Positions 31,545 to 46,917 of a stretch of 64,000 nucleotides of DNA are shown one piece after another. The translations under genes and the position numbers were made by a program. The DNA is taken from contig JAWOAS010000084.1 of assembly GCA_046498405.1 (NCBI GenBank), positions 1 to 64,000 on the forward strand. The letters are read 5' to 3'. This DNA is from T1Sed10-49 sp046498405. Its GTDB lineage: Bacteria; Actinomycetota; Nitriliruptoria; Euzebyales; Egibacteraceae. Numbering within the stretch: position 1 is the stretch's first letter; each line of letters begins with the position of its first letter. The notes beneath the pieces were generated by a model. It saw only the letters and a program-made list of their open reading frames with translations. It had not been told where the DNA came from and did not search any database.

Positions 31545-32924
31545 CTAGCGGCCGCGCTCCTCCCAGCGTGGGCGCACCCGCACGCCGAAGTCGATCGGCG
31601 TGCCGGCGAAGCCGAAGGTCTCCCGCAGCGAGCGCTCGAGGTAGCGGCGGTAGCCGTCCTCGACCTTGCCGCTGGCGAAGACCCGCACCGTCGGCGGGCC
31701 CACGGCGACCTGGGTGGCGTAGCGCAGACGCACGGTGTGACCGGCCACGAGCGGCGGCGGATGCTCGGCGACGGCCTCGGCGAGCCAGTCGTTGAGCCGT
31801 GAGGTCGGCACCCGTCGGCGCCACTCGGCGATCACCGCGTCGATGGCGTCGGGGAGCTTGCTCACCCCCCGACCCGTCGTGGCCGCGGTGCGCACGACCG
31901 GGGCGTCGGGCAGGAAGTGCAGCAGCCGCTCCTGCTCCCGCTCGCGCAGGCGGCGGGACTCCTCGTCGATGCGGTCCCACTTGTTGAGCACGAGGACGAG
32001 GCCGCGTCCAGCGTCGAGGACCTGCCGGGCGAGCTTCTGCTCCTGCTCGCCGATGACGTCGTCGACGTCGACGATGAGCAGCGCCACCGCCGCCGAGGAC
32101 AGCGCGCGCAGCGTGCGCACCGTCGAGTAGTACTCGGTGGGGTCCCCGCCGCGGCGCACCCGCGCGCGTCGGCGCAGGCCCGCGGTGTCGACGAAGCGGT
32201 AGGACCGCCCGTCGCCGAGGCGCACGACGGTGTCGACGGCATCGCGCGTCGTGCCCGGACGGTGGTCGACGATGGCCCGCTCGGCCCCGACGAGGCGGTT
32301 GAAGAGGCTCGACTTGCCGACGTTGGGCCGGCCGATGAGCGCGACGCCGGGCACGCCCTCCTCGTCGGGATCGGGACGGTCGAACGCCGCGTCGGCCTCG
32401 AGCCGGTCGAGGACGACGTCGAGGAGGTCACCCGAGCCGGTGCCATGCAGCGCGCTGACCGGCACCGGGTCACCGAGGCCGAGGGCGTGGAGGTCGGCGA
32501 CCGCCGCGACGAGCGCGCCGGGGGCGCCGAGGGTGTCGGCCTTGTTCGCCACGACGACGACCCTCGCCCCGCCGCGCCGCAGCCAGCCCGCCACCGCCGC
32601 GTCGTCGTCGGTGATGCCGACGGTGGCGTCGACGACGAAGAGCACGAGGTCGGCGTGCTCGGCGGCGAGCTCGGCCTGGGCGGTCACCGCCGCGGCGAGC
32701 GGGTCGTCGAGGTCGCCCCAGCCGGGGGTCCACCCGCCCGAGTCGACGATCGAGACCGTCCGCCCGCGCCACTGCGCCTCGTGGGAGGTGCGGTCGCGGG
32801 TCACCCCGGGGCGCTCCTCGACGATGGCCTCCCGCGCGCCGGCGAGGCGGTTGACGAGCGTCGACTTGCCGACGTTGGGCCGTCCGACGACCGCGACGAC
32901 CGGCGGTCCACTGGGCTCGGTCAT
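31545..32924 (-). CDS. der: ribosome biogenesis GTPase Der (EngA)
   Basis: The 459-residue protein has two tandem G domains, each with GRPNVGKST/S (near residues 12 and 203), a DxxG switch (VDSGG and VDTAGL) and an NKxD (NKAD and NKWD). A KH-like C-terminal domain follows. Der acts in 50S subunit assembly. It is the last of eight coupled minus-strand genes and overlaps cmk by 4 bases. Confidence 0.96.
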   Translation of the reverse strand: MTEPSGPPVVAVVGRPNVGKSTLVNRLAGAREAIVEERPGVTRDRTSHEAQWRGRTVSIVDSGGWTPGWGDLDDPLAAAVTAQAELAAEHADLVLFVVDATVGITDDDAAVAGWLRRGGARVVVVANKADTLGAPGALVAAVADLHALGLGDPVPVSALHGTGSGDLLDVVLDRLEADAAFDRPDPDEEGVPGVALIGRPNVGKSSLFNRLVGAERAIVDHRPGTTRDAVDTVVRLGDGRSYRFVDTAGLRRRARVRRGGDPTEYYSTVRTLRALSSAAVALLIVDVDDVIGEQEQKLARQVLDAGRGLVLVLNKWDRIDEESRRLREREQERLLHFLPDAPVVRTAATTGRGVSKLPDAIDAVIAEWRRRVPTSRLNDWLAEAVAEHPPPLVAGHTVRLRYATQVAVGPPTVRVFASGKVEDGYRRYLERSLRETFGFAGTPIDFGVRVRPRWEERGR

Positions 32925-33589
32925 CGGCTGGCCTCCTCGTCGTCCCTCGACGCGGCCAGCGCCGAGCGGGCCATCGCCTCGAGGCGGTCGAGGACCTCCT
33001 CGGCGGCGAGGTCGTCGGTGGCGACGACGACCGCCTCCCGGGCCCGGCCCATCTGCGCGGCGTCGGCCTCGTCACGCGCGGTGAGCTCGGCGGTGAGGCG
33101 CTCGGCGACCCCGGGGGCGGTGAGGCCGAGCTGGCCGGCCCGACGGCGCGCGCGCTCGGCGGGAGCGGCGGTCAGCCACACCTTGAGGTGCGCGTCGGGC
33201 ACGACGACGGTGCCCGCGTCACGGCCCTCGACGACCGCGCCGCGCTCGCGGACCCCGGCGCGCTGTCGCTGGAGGAGCGCGGCACGGACCTCGGGGTGCG
33301 CCGCCACCGCGGAGACGCTCGCGGTGACCTCCGGCCCCCGGATCGCCTCCTCGACGTCCTCGCCGTCGAGCAGGGCGCGGCCCTCGCGCAGGCCGATCGC
33401 CGCCTCCCGGACGACCGCGGCGCTGGCCGGTCCATCGGCGGGGTCGACCCCGGCGCGCAGCACCGCGAGGGCCGCCGTGCGGTAGAGCGCGCCGGTGTCG
33501 ACGTGGGGCACGCCGAGGCGCCGGGCGAGGCCACGCGCGGCGGTCGACTTGCCGACGCCGCTGGGGCCGTCGATCGCGACGACGATCAC
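32921..33589 (-). CDS. cmk: cytidylate kinase
   Basis: The 222-residue enzyme phosphorylates CMP and dCMP. The P-loop is AIDGPSGVGKSTAARGLA, the NMP-binding part includes DTGALYRTAALAVL, and GRDAGTVVVPDA and the Arg-rich lid RARRRAGQ follow. The GTG start overlaps the aroA stop, and its stop overlaps the der ATG. The aroA-cmk pairing is common in bacteria. Confidence 0.95.
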   Translation of the reverse strand: MIVVAIDGPSGVGKSTAARGLARRLGVPHVDTGALYRTAALAVLRAGVDPADGPASAAVVREAAIGLREGRALLDGEDVEEAIRGPEVTASVSAVAAHPEVRAALLQRQRAGVRERGAVVEGRDAGTVVVPDAHLKVWLTAAPAERARRRAGQLGLTAPGVAERLTAELTARDEADAAQMGRAREAVVVATDDLAAEEVLDRLEAMARSALAASRDDEEASR

Positions 33590-34875
33590 GTGCCCACCTC
33601 CCGCTGCTCGAGGCCGAGGCCGGCGACGTCGTGCCAGAAGCCCGGGTAGGTCTTGGCCACGCAGCCCGGGTCGGCGATGGCCACGCCCGGCAGCGCCGCG
33701 CCGAGCGCGGCGAAGGCCATCGCGAGGCGGTGGTCGTCGTGGGTCTCGAGCGTGGCCGGGCCCCGCGCGGTGCCGCCGGTGATCCGCAGGCGCTCGGGCG
33801 CCTCCTCGACGGCGACGCCGAGCTTGCCGAGCTCGCCGGCGAGCGCCGCGAGCCGGTCGGTCTCGTGGGCCCGGGCCACGCCCACGCCGCGGATCGTGCT
33901 CGTGCCCTCCGCGAGCGCGCAGAGCACCGCGAGGCTCGTGACCTGGTCGGGCATCGCCGCGAGGTCGACGTCGACGGCGGCGAGGCGGTCGGGGCCCTGC
34001 ACGGTGAGCGCGTCACCGTCGCGGCGGACCTCGCAGCCCATCGCCGCGAGGACGTCGGCGAAGCCGGCGTCGGGCTGGCGTGCGCCGGCCGCGGCGTTGG
34101 CGACGGTGACCGCTCCCCCGCTGGCCGCGGCGAGGGCATGGAGGTGACAGGCCGCGCTCGCGTCGTGCTCGACGCGGACGTCGGGGGCGCGCAGGCCCCC
34201 GGGACGCACCGTCCAGACACGCGCCGGCCCCTCGACGATGCCCGCGCCGGCGTCGGCGAGGGCGCCGACGGTGAGGTCGACGTAGCCGTCGGCGGCCAGG
34301 CCGCGCAGCCGCACCTCGACGTCGTCGTCGGCGAACGGGGCGACGAGGAGCACCGCGCTCGCGAACTGGCTGGACTGGCGCACGTCGACGGTGGCCTGCC
34401 CGCCACGCAGGCCGCCGCCCCGGCTCTCGGTGGGCGGGTAGCCGTCGGCGCAGGCGACGTTGCCGCCGAGGTCGCCGAGCGCGGCGACGAGGGGGGCGAT
34501 CGGCCGTCGCCGCAGCGGCGCCGCCCCGGTGACGACGACCGGGCCGTCGGCCAGGGTGGCCATCGCGGTGGCAAAGCGCATCGTCGTGCCCGACAGGCGG
34601 GCGTCGATCGGCCCACCGGGGGCGGTGAGCCGGCCCGCCTGACCGGCGACCCGCCAGCGGCCGGCCTCGACGGCGACCTCGGCGCCGAGCGCGCTGACGG
34701 CCTCGCGCATCGCCGCGGCGTCGTCGCTGTCGAGCGGCTCGCGCAGGACCCCCTCGCCGTCGGCCAGCGCGGCGATCGCGAGGAGGCGGTTCGTCATCGA
34801 CTTCGACGCCGGGACCGCGACGGTGCCGGCGACCCGGCCCGGCAGCACCTCGAGGGCCCGTCCCGGCGCGCTCAC
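33586..34875 (-). CDS. aroA: 3-phosphoshikimate 1-carboxyvinyltransferase (EPSP synthase)
   Basis: The 429-residue enzyme joins shikimate 3-phosphate and PEP in the sixth step of the shikimate pathway. The N-terminal VAVPASKSMTNRLLAIAALA holds the binding Lys, ARLSGTTMRFATAMATLADG the Gly-rich PEP site, and ETHDDHRLAMAFAALG the C-terminal signature. The GTG at 34875 (VSAPGRALEVLPG) is chosen because it overlaps the tyrA stop as GTGA; an upstream in-frame ATG lies inside tyrA. Confidence 0.95.
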   Translation of the reverse strand: MSAPGRALEVLPGRVAGTVAVPASKSMTNRLLAIAALADGEGVLREPLDSDDAAAMREAVSALGAEVAVEAGRWRVAGQAGRLTAPGGPIDARLSGTTMRFATAMATLADGPVVVTGAAPLRRRPIAPLVAALGDLGGNVACADGYPPTESRGGGLRGGQATVDVRQSSQFASAVLLVAPFADDDVEVRLRGLAADGYVDLTVGALADAGAGIVEGPARVWTVRPGGLRAPDVRVEHDASAACHLHALAAASGGAVTVANAAAGARQPDAGFADVLAAMGCEVRRDGDALTVQGPDRLAAVDVDLAAMPDQVTSLAVLCALAEGTSTIRGVGVARAHETDRLAALAGELGKLGVAVEEAPERLRITGGTARGPATLETHDDHRLAMAFAALGAALPGVAIADPGCVAKTYPGFWHDVAGLGLEQREVGT

Positions 34876-36008
34876 GGGACGCGCTCCCAGACCTCGTGCC
34901 CGCACGCGGCCAGCGCCGCCCGCGCCGCGCCGGCGGCTTCGACGCCGGCGATGAGCAGGCGCAGCTGCCCGCGACCGCCCTCGGCGGCGTGCTCGATGGA
35001 GAGGTCCTCGATGTTGACCGGCACCGCCCCGACCGTCGTCGTGACCTCGGCGAGCACGCCGGGGCGGTCGGGGATGGCCACGAGCAGCTCGACGAGCGTG
35101 CCCGAGGGCACCTCCTTGCCCGGCAGGGCGCGCCGCGCCGCGCGGGCGCGGTCGAGCACCTCGCGCAGCCCCTCGTCGTCGGCGGCGGCCAGGGCGGTGC
35201 GCAGGTCGGCGACGTGCGCGGCGTAGTCGTCGAGCACCGCGGTGATCGCCGCGCGGTTCTCCCGGACGATCTCGAGCCAGAGGTCGGGGTTGCTCGCCGC
35301 CACGCGCGTGGCGTCGCGGAAGCCCCCCGCGGCCAGCAGGAGCAGCCCCGCGTGCTCCTCGCGGGCCCGCTCGCTCGCGAGGTTCATGAGCGTCGTCGCG
35401 GCGAGCTGCGGCAGGTGGCTGACGACGGCCACGAGGAGGTCGTGGCGCTCGGGCGCGACCGCGAGGGGGCGCGCGCCGAGGCGGGTCACGAGGGCGTGGA
35501 GCCTTCCGAAGGCCAGCGGGTCGGTGTAGGTCGTCGGGGTGAGCAGGTACGTCGCGCCGACGAAGAGCTCGGCGGAGGCGTGGGCGGCGCCGACCTCGTG
35601 CGAGCCGGCCATGGGGTGCCCGCCGATGACGTGGGCGTGCGCGGGCGCGGCGCGCTGCAGCGCCTCGACGACGCTGGCCTTGACGCTCGCGACGTCGGTG
35701 AGCAGCGCCCCCGGCGCGAGCGCCGGCCCAACCTCGGCGGCGGCGGCCCCGACCGCCGAGACCGGCACGGCGAGCACGACGAGGTCGGCGCCCTCGGCGG
35801 CGGCGGGCGCCGACGGCGCGGCCTCGGTGACCGCGCCGCGGCGCAGCGCCGTGGCGAGCTCGCCCTCGTCGGCGTCGTAGCCGACGACGGCGTCGATGTC
35901 GACGAGCCGGCGCAGGGCCAGGCCCAGCGAGGCGCCGATGAGCCCGGTGCCGATGATCGCCACCCGCCGTGGCGCGCGCTGCTGCAGCGCGGTCGAGGCG
36001 TCGGTCAT
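34872..36008 (-). CDS. tyrA: prephenate dehydrogenase with ACT domain
   Basis: The 378-residue protein makes 4-hydroxyphenylpyruvate for tyrosine. It has the Rossmann motif IIGTGLIGASLGLALR, the active-site HPMAGSHEVGAAHA and a helical dimerisation domain. The C-terminal ACT domain (VELLVAIPDRPGVLAEVTTT) is likely for feedback control. It follows aroH by 13 bases and overlaps aroA by 4. Confidence 0.94.
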   Translation of the reverse strand: MTDASTALQQRAPRRVAIIGTGLIGASLGLALRRLVDIDAVVGYDADEGELATALRRGAVTEAAPSAPAAAEGADLVVLAVPVSAVGAAAAEVGPALAPGALLTDVASVKASVVEALQRAAPAHAHVIGGHPMAGSHEVGAAHASAELFVGATYLLTPTTYTDPLAFGRLHALVTRLGARPLAVAPERHDLLVAVVSHLPQLAATTLMNLASERAREEHAGLLLLAAGGFRDATRVAASNPDLWLEIVRENRAAITAVLDDYAAHVADLRTALAAADDEGLREVLDRARAARRALPGKEVPSGTLVELLVAIPDRPGVLAEVTTTVGAVPVNIEDLSIEHAAEGGRGQLRLLIAGVEAAGAARAALAACGHEVWERVP

Positions 36009-36021
36009 CCTCGCGCGCCGC

Positions 36022-36393
36022 TCACTCGGGCAGGTCGCTGCGCAGCTGCCGGGCCTCGTGGAGGTAGGCGTGGCGCAGCTGCGCGCGCGGCGTGTCGGTG
36101 TGGATGTGGGCGAGCACGCGGATGCACCGCGGGATGTTCGTCGGCCCGGCGATGTCGAGCTCGCGCATGCAGAGCATCGGCACGTCGGCGATGCCCGCCG
36201 CGCGCACCGCCTCGGCGGGGTAGGCGCTGCGGAGGTCGTCGGTGGCGGTGAAGACGAGGCTGATGACCTCGTCGGTGGTGAGGGCGTTGCGCTCCATGAG
36301 CGCGGCGAGCAGCTCGCCGGTGCGCTCGAGGACCGCCTCGCGGTCGTCCTCCTCGACGGTGGTGGCGCCTCGCAGCGCGGCCACGTGGGTCAC
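36022..36393 (-). CDS. aroH: chorismate mutase, AroH type
   Basis: The 123-residue trimeric-type chorismate mutase converts chorismate to prephenate. It follows the Bacillus AroH pattern: LRGATTVEEDDREAVLERTG, LVFTATDDLRSAYPAEAVR, PMLCMRELDIAG and CIRVLAHIHT. The GTG start overlaps the rluB stop. It feeds tyrA directly downstream. Confidence 0.94.
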   Translation of the reverse strand: MTHVAALRGATTVEEDDREAVLERTGELLAALMERNALTTDEVISLVFTATDDLRSAYPAEAVRAAGIADVPMLCMRELDIAGPTNIPRCIRVLAHIHTDTPRAQLRHAYLHEARQLRSDLPE

Positions 36394-37148
36394 GGGGTGC
36401 TGCCCTCCCTCGTGTCGTCGCGGTCGCCGCCGAGGCCGACGGCGGCGTAGAGCGCGCGCACCTCGTCGGTGCGCAGCGGCCGGAACTTGCCCGGCGCGAT
36501 GTCGCCGAGCGGCAGCGGCCCGATCGCGACGCGTGCGAGCCGCTCGGCGGGGTGGCCGACCGCCGAGAGCATGCGGCGCACCTCGCGCTTGCGGCCCTCG
36601 GCGAGGACGAGCTCGAGGAGCACCCGCTCTCCGGACTGCCCGAGCTCGCGCACGCCGCGGGCCCGCGCGAGGCCATCGTCGAGCTCGACGCCCTCCTGCA
36701 GCAGCCGCAGGGCGCGCCGGCGCACCGGGCCGCGCACCTGCGCGACGTAGGTCTTGGCGATCTCGTAGCGCGGATGGGCGAGGCGGTTGGCGAGCTCGCC
36801 GTCGTTGGTCAGCAGCAGCAGCCCCTCGGTGTCCTGGTCGAGGCGCCCGACGGGGTAGACCCGGGGCGAGGGCGGCACGAGGTCCATGACCGTCGGCCGG
36901 TCCTGCGGGTCGGTGACCGTCGTGACCACGCCCCGGGGCTTGTTGAGCAGGAGGTGGACGAGGGTGGGGTTGACCGGCACGCGCTCGCCGTCGACGGCGA
37001 CGCTGTCACGCTCGGGGTCGGCCTTCGCGCCGAGGGCCACGACCTCGCCGCCAACGGTCACCCGCCCCTCGGCGATGAGCTCCTCGCAGGCCCGCCGGCT
37101 GCCGACCCCGGCCGCGGCGAGGAGCTTCTGCACGCGTTGCTCGCTCAC
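36390..37148 (-). CDS. rluB: pseudouridine synthase RluB family
   Basis: The 252-residue protein has an N-terminal S4 RNA-binding domain (QKLLAAAGVGSRRACEELI), then the catalytic domain with the Asp in GRLDQDTEGLLLLTNDG and the KTYVAQVRG and KREVRRMLSAVGHP segments. It modifies 23S rRNA, probably the position known for RluB (inferred). The scpB-rluB order is conserved in Gram-positives. Both ends overlap neighbours as GTGA. Confidence 0.93.
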   Translation of the reverse strand: MSEQRVQKLLAAAGVGSRRACEELIAEGRVTVGGEVVALGAKADPERDSVAVDGERVPVNPTLVHLLLNKPRGVVTTVTDPQDRPTVMDLVPPSPRVYPVGRLDQDTEGLLLLTNDGELANRLAHPRYEIAKTYVAQVRGPVRRRALRLLQEGVELDDGLARARGVRELGQSGERVLLELVLAEGRKREVRRMLSAVGHPAERLARVAIGPLPLGDIAPGKFRPLRTDEVRALYAAVGLGGDRDDTREGSTP

Positions 37149-37783
37149 GGGCGCGGCTCCTCGGGCGGGGTGGACAGCACACGGCGGGCCGCGCGGTAGC
37201 CGTCGACCGGCGGCTCGGCGGGCAAGGGCCCGTCGGGGCCGAGGTCGGGCAGGGGCGGCAGCTCCTCGAGGCTCGACAGGCCGAGCTGCTCGAGGAAGGC
37301 CGGGGTCGTGCCGTAGAGCAGGGGCTGGCCCGGGCTCGCGTCCCGGCCGACCTCGGTGACGAGGCCGCGCGCGAGCAGGGAGCGCACCGCGCCGTCGGCG
37401 TCGACCCCGCGGATCTCGGAGATGCGCGAGCGGGTGACCGGCTGCTGGTAGGCGACGATCGCGAGGGTCTCGAGCGCGGCCTGCGACAGCCGCCCCGAGC
37501 GACCCTGCAGGACGAAGCGCTCGACGGCCGGGGCGACCGCGGGGTCGGTGTAGAGGCGCCAGCCGCCGGCGACCGAGCGCAGGACGAAGCCGCGCTCCTC
37601 CTCGCGGTAGCACGCCGCGAGCGCGGTGAGGGCCGCTTCGACCTCGTCGCCCGGCGCCTCGAGCGCCTCGGCGATGACGTCGACGGGCACCGGCTCGTCG
37701 ACGACGAGGAGGATGCCCTCGAGGGCGCGCCGCAGCCCAGGCTCGGGGGGCGTGTCCGGCCCTCCGATCGGCTCAGCGGCCAT
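37145..37783 (-). CDS. scpB: segregation and condensation protein ScpB
   Basis: The 212-residue winged-helix protein works with ScpA and SMC in chromosome condensation. Core: ALEGILLVVDEPVPVDVIAE, FVLRSVAGGWRLYTDP and LSQAALETLAIVAYQQPVTR, then ISEIRGVDADGAVRSLLARG. The start at 37783 overlaps scpA by 11 bases; a longer in-frame start lies wholly inside scpA and is unlikely. Confidence 0.94.
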   Translation of the reverse strand: MAAEPIGGPDTPPEPGLRRALEGILLVVDEPVPVDVIAEALEAPGDEVEAALTALAACYREEERGFVLRSVAGGWRLYTDPAVAPAVERFVLQGRSGRLSQAALETLAIVAYQQPVTRSRISEIRGVDADGAVRSLLARGLVTEVGRDASPGQPLLYGTTPAFLEQLGLSSLEELPPLPDLGPDGPLPAEPPVDGYRAARRVLSTPPEEPRP

Positions 37784-38657
37784 CGTCGCCCTCGCCGGCC
37801 GTCGCGCGCACGGGCTCGTCCGCTGCGGTCGGCCCGTCGGCGGCCTGGCCCGCGCCGTCGTTGGCGCCGTCGCCGTCGGGGGCCCGGCCCTCATAGGCGT
37901 CGACGACGAGCCCCGCGGCCGCGATGTCGTGGCGGCGCGCGGCGATGGTGATGTCGCCGAAGGCCTCGTCCTGGTCGAGGTCGACGGCCTCGTGCTTGTA
38001 GAGCTCGAGGACCGCGAGGAAGCACACGATGCGCTCGACGGGGTGGCGGCAGCCGGCGGTGACCTCGGCGAAGCTGGCCTGCCCCCCGGCCCGTCGCAGC
38101 TCGCTGGCCACGAGCTCGGCGGCCTCCCCGACGGTCATCCGCACCGGCTGGAGGTGGCTGACGTCGACCTCGCGGCTCGGGCGCTCGGCGAAGGCCCGCG
38201 CGGCGAGGCGGGCGAGGCCGTCGGCGTCGACGCCGAGCTCGGGTGGGGGGCGCAGCCGCCGCAGGTCGTCGTCGAGGCCGACCTCGCGGGGATGGAAGCC
38301 CGCGCCGGCGACGAGCGCTGCGCCGAGCCAGGAGGCCGCGGCGCTGAAGGTCCGGTAGTCGAGCAGGCGTGCGTAGAGCAGGTCGCGCGCCTCGACGGCG
38401 AGCTCCTCGAGCTCGGGGTCGGTCTCGTCGGGCAGCAGGCGCGCGGCCTTGAGCTCGAGGAGCGTCGCGGCCACGAGGAGGAACTCGGTGGTGACCTCGA
38501 GGTCGACCTCCTCGAGCTCGGCGAGCGCGGCGAGGTAGTCGTCGGTGATCTCGGCGAGCGAGACCTCGTGGATGTCGACCTTGCGCCTGGCGATGAGCTG
38601 CAGGAGCAGGTCGAAGGGACCCTCGAAGGACCCGACCGAGACGGTGTAGGACGCCAT
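37773..38657 (-). CDS. scpA: segregation and condensation protein ScpA
   Basis: The 294-residue kleisin links the SMC heads. N-terminal FEGPFDLLLQLIARRKVDIHEV and ITDDYLAALAE are diagnostic, and the C-terminal winged helix includes VERIVCFLAVLELYKHEAVDLDQ. After it comes a low-complexity Asp/Gly/Ala tail of about 40 residues. It is the first of the eight-gene coupled run scpA-scpB-rluB-aroH-tyrA-aroA-cmk-der. dnaE ends 53 bases upstream. Confidence 0.94.
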   Translation of the reverse strand: MASYTVSVGSFEGPFDLLLQLIARRKVDIHEVSLAEITDDYLAALAELEEVDLEVTTEFLLVAATLLELKAARLLPDETDPELEELAVEARDLLYARLLDYRTFSAAASWLGAALVAGAGFHPREVGLDDDLRRLRPPPELGVDADGLARLAARAFAERPSREVDVSHLQPVRMTVGEAAELVASELRRAGGQASFAEVTAGCRHPVERIVCFLAVLELYKHEAVDLDQDEAFGDITIAARRHDIAAAGLVVDAYEGRAPDGDGANDGAGQAADGPTAADEPVRATAGEGDDGR

Positions 38658-38710
38658 GGCAGCGGAGTCTATCGACGTGAGGGGGTGGCCTCGGGCAGGT
38701 GTGGCGTCGG

Positions 38711-42196
<3,486 letters not shown>

Positions 42197-42480
42197 GGTT
42201 GCGCTGCTCCTCCCGTGTGCGGCGTCAGGCGGTCGTCGACTCGGCGACCACAGGCGGACGGGGGAAGCGGAATCACCGCCATGTGGTTCACCGGCACGGT
42301 AGCGCGTGCGGCCGCGGGGAGTCTAGCCCGGCTCCACACCCTCCCCCGCGGGCTCATGCCGGCCCAACGATCCGGACGGAATTCGACGAACGACCCCAGA
42401 CGTGACTCGCCAGGCGCGCCGGCTCGTGCGAGGCTGCAGGGCACCGCGCAGGACCGTGCACCCTTGGGAGGGGAGTCGCC

Positions 42481-45201
<2,721 letters not shown>

Positions 45202-45213
45202 GCGACCTCGACG

Positions 45214-45245
45214 CGGGCCGGCCCGCCCACGCCTGGGCCGGCCCG
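45214..45245 (+). terminator. hairpin after ppc
   Basis: GGGCCGGCCC occurs twice (45215-45224 and 45235-45244). As the unit is self-complementary, the copies pair over a 10-base loop, with one extra C-G pair outside. It begins 13 bases after the ppc stop and may terminate or attenuate transcription before the small gene at 45258. Confidence 0.5.
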
Positions 45246-45257
45246 AGGAGGCAGGGC

Positions 45258-45545
45258 ATGGCCAACGACCCCCGCCCGAGGGGCGGGTCGCGCGGCGTCG
45301 ACTGGCGCGCCGTGCTCGCCTGGGCGCTCATCGTCTTCGGCGCGGGCAACAGTCTCGTGGGCCTGGCGGTGCTGCTCGGTGGCTCGGCCCGCGGTCTCGC
45401 CACCGTCCTCGCCGGCATCCTCGTGGGCCTCGTCGGCTTCGGCGCGCGTGAGGACGACCCCGGCTTCGCCAACCGCCCGCAGCTGCGCGGGCTCGTCATC
45501 GCGCTCTTCGCCGCCTGGCTCGCGGCGTTCGTCTTCATCGGCTGA
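45258..45545 (+). CDS. small three-helix membrane protein of unknown function
   Basis: The 95-residue protein has three hydrophobic segments (AVLAWALIVFGAGNSLVGLA, LATVLAGILVGLVGFGA, LVIALFAAWLAAFVFIG) and a short polar N-terminus. No family recognised. GGAGGCAGGGC precedes the ATG. It is 56 bases after ppc with a hairpin between, and its stop lies in the convergent terminator at 45541. Confidence 0.65.
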   Translation: MANDPRPRGGSRGVDWRAVLAWALIVFGAGNSLVGLAVLLGGSARGLATVLAGILVGLVGFGAREDDPGFANRPQLRGLVIALFAAWLAAFVFIG

Positions 45546-45566
45546 GGCCCTGGCGCAGGGCTCAGC
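45541..45566. terminator. bidirectional terminator between convergent genes
   Basis: GCTGA, a bulged G and GCCCTG (45541-45552) pair with CAGGGC and TCAGC (45556-45566) over a GCG loop. This 11-bp stem contains both stop codons. Confidence 0.65.
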
Positions 45567-46905
45567 GCGGCGCCGCCCCCGACGGGAGGTCGAGCAGCGC
45601 GAGCGGCGCGGTGGCGAGCGCGGCGACCCCGGCGCGCAGCGACGGCTCGGGGTCGGGGGCGAAGCGCGGGGTGTGCGTGCCGGGCACGGCCGTGGCCCGC
45701 GTGGCGAGGGTCGCGCCCGCCGCGGCCTGCCACACCGGCGCCGGGGTGACCCCGAGGAACCAGAAGCCGAGTGGGATCGGCTCCGCGCTCACGCCGTCGG
45801 CACCGGGCGCGCCGAGCTCGGCGAAGTCCTCCGAGGTCGTGCGGACCTCGGGCTGCTCGGCGATGGCCTCCTCGCCGAGGACCGCGGCGTGGAGGCCGCG
45901 CACACCGGCGACGACGTCGGCGTCGTTGACGAGCCCGCGGGTGGCCTCGGTCCGGACGACCTCCGGTGCCCGCGGCGCGCCCGCCGCCGCGGCCTCGGCG
46001 CGCACGACGCGCTCGACGGCGGCGACGAGCGCGTCGACCTCGGCGGTGGACGACGCGCGCGTCGTGATCTCGAGGACCGCCTCCTCGCCGATGATGTTCG
46101 GGCGCGTACCGGCGTGGAAGGACCCGACGGTGACGACCGCGGGCTGGCGCGGGTCGGTCTCGCGGGCCACGATCGCCTGCAGGCGCGTGACGACGTAGGC
46201 GCCCATCGCCACGGGGTCGACGGTGCCCTCGGGCCGGGCGCCGTGGCCGCCGACCCCGTGCAGTCGCACCTCGAGGTTGGCGTTGGCGGCGTAGAGCGGG
46301 CCGGCGCGGTGCAGCACGAGCCCGGCGGGGGCGGGGGTGGCGTGCTGGCCGAGGATCGCCACGGGTCGCCCGAACCGCCGGAAGACCCCATCGGCCACCA
46401 TCGCCTTGGCCCCGCTCACGCTCTCCTCGGCGGGCTGGGCCAGCAGGAGCACCCGACCGCGCCAGGCGTGGCGCGCCGCGCCGAGCAGGTGGGCGGCGCC
46501 CAGCAGGCACGTCGTGTGGAGGTCGTGGCCGCAGGCGTGCATGACCGGCACCTCGACGCCGTCGGCGCGGCGGTGCGTCGCCGTGCTCGCGTACGGCAGG
46601 CCGGTCGCCTCACGGATCGGCAGGGCGTCCATGTCGCCGCGCAGCGCGACGGTGGGGCCGTCGCCGGAGGTGAGCACGCCGACGACGCCGTGGCCGCCGA
46701 CGCCGGTGGTGACCTCGGCTCCGGCCTCGGCGAGCTCGGTGGCCACGACCTCGGCGGTGCGCCGCTCATGGCCGGAGAGCTCGGGGTGGGCGTGGAGGTC
46801 GCGGTAGCGCGCAGCGAGGTCGCCGAGGCGGTCCTCGAGGCCGGCGAGGACCTCGACGGCGGCCTCGCGGCGCGGGCCCGTGGCCCCGTCGAGGTCACCG
46901 GTCAT
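45562..46905 (-). CDS. M20 family amidohydrolase (hippurate hydrolase/IAA-amino acid hydrolase type)
   Basis: The 447-residue metal-dependent hydrolase of N-acyl or similar amide bonds has the metal-binding motifs ALRGDMDALPI and MHACGHDLHTTCLLGAA. The dimerisation domain (VRLHGVGGHGARPE, VGSFHAGTRPNIIGEEAV) and a late TSEDFAELG motif follow. The substrate is unknown. The start is ATG at 46905. It is followed by nothing on the same strand before the terminator; azlD ends 12 bases upstream of its start, so azlC-azlD-amidohydrolase may be one unit. Confidence 0.92.
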   Translation of the reverse strand: MTGDLDGATGPRREAAVEVLAGLEDRLGDLAARYRDLHAHPELSGHERRTAEVVATELAEAGAEVTTGVGGHGVVGVLTSGDGPTVALRGDMDALPIREATGLPYASTATHRRADGVEVPVMHACGHDLHTTCLLGAAHLLGAARHAWRGRVLLLAQPAEESVSGAKAMVADGVFRRFGRPVAILGQHATPAPAGLVLHRAGPLYAANANLEVRLHGVGGHGARPEGTVDPVAMGAYVVTRLQAIVARETDPRQPAVVTVGSFHAGTRPNIIGEEAVLEITTRASSTAEVDALVAAVERVVRAEAAAAGAPRAPEVVRTEATRGLVNDADVVAGVRGLHAAVLGEEAIAEQPEVRTTSEDFAELGAPGADGVSAEPIPLGFWFLGVTPAPVWQAAAGATLATRATAVPGTHTPRFAPDPEPSLRAGVAALATAPLALLDLPSGAAPR

Positions 46906-46917
46906 GAGGCCTCCCGT

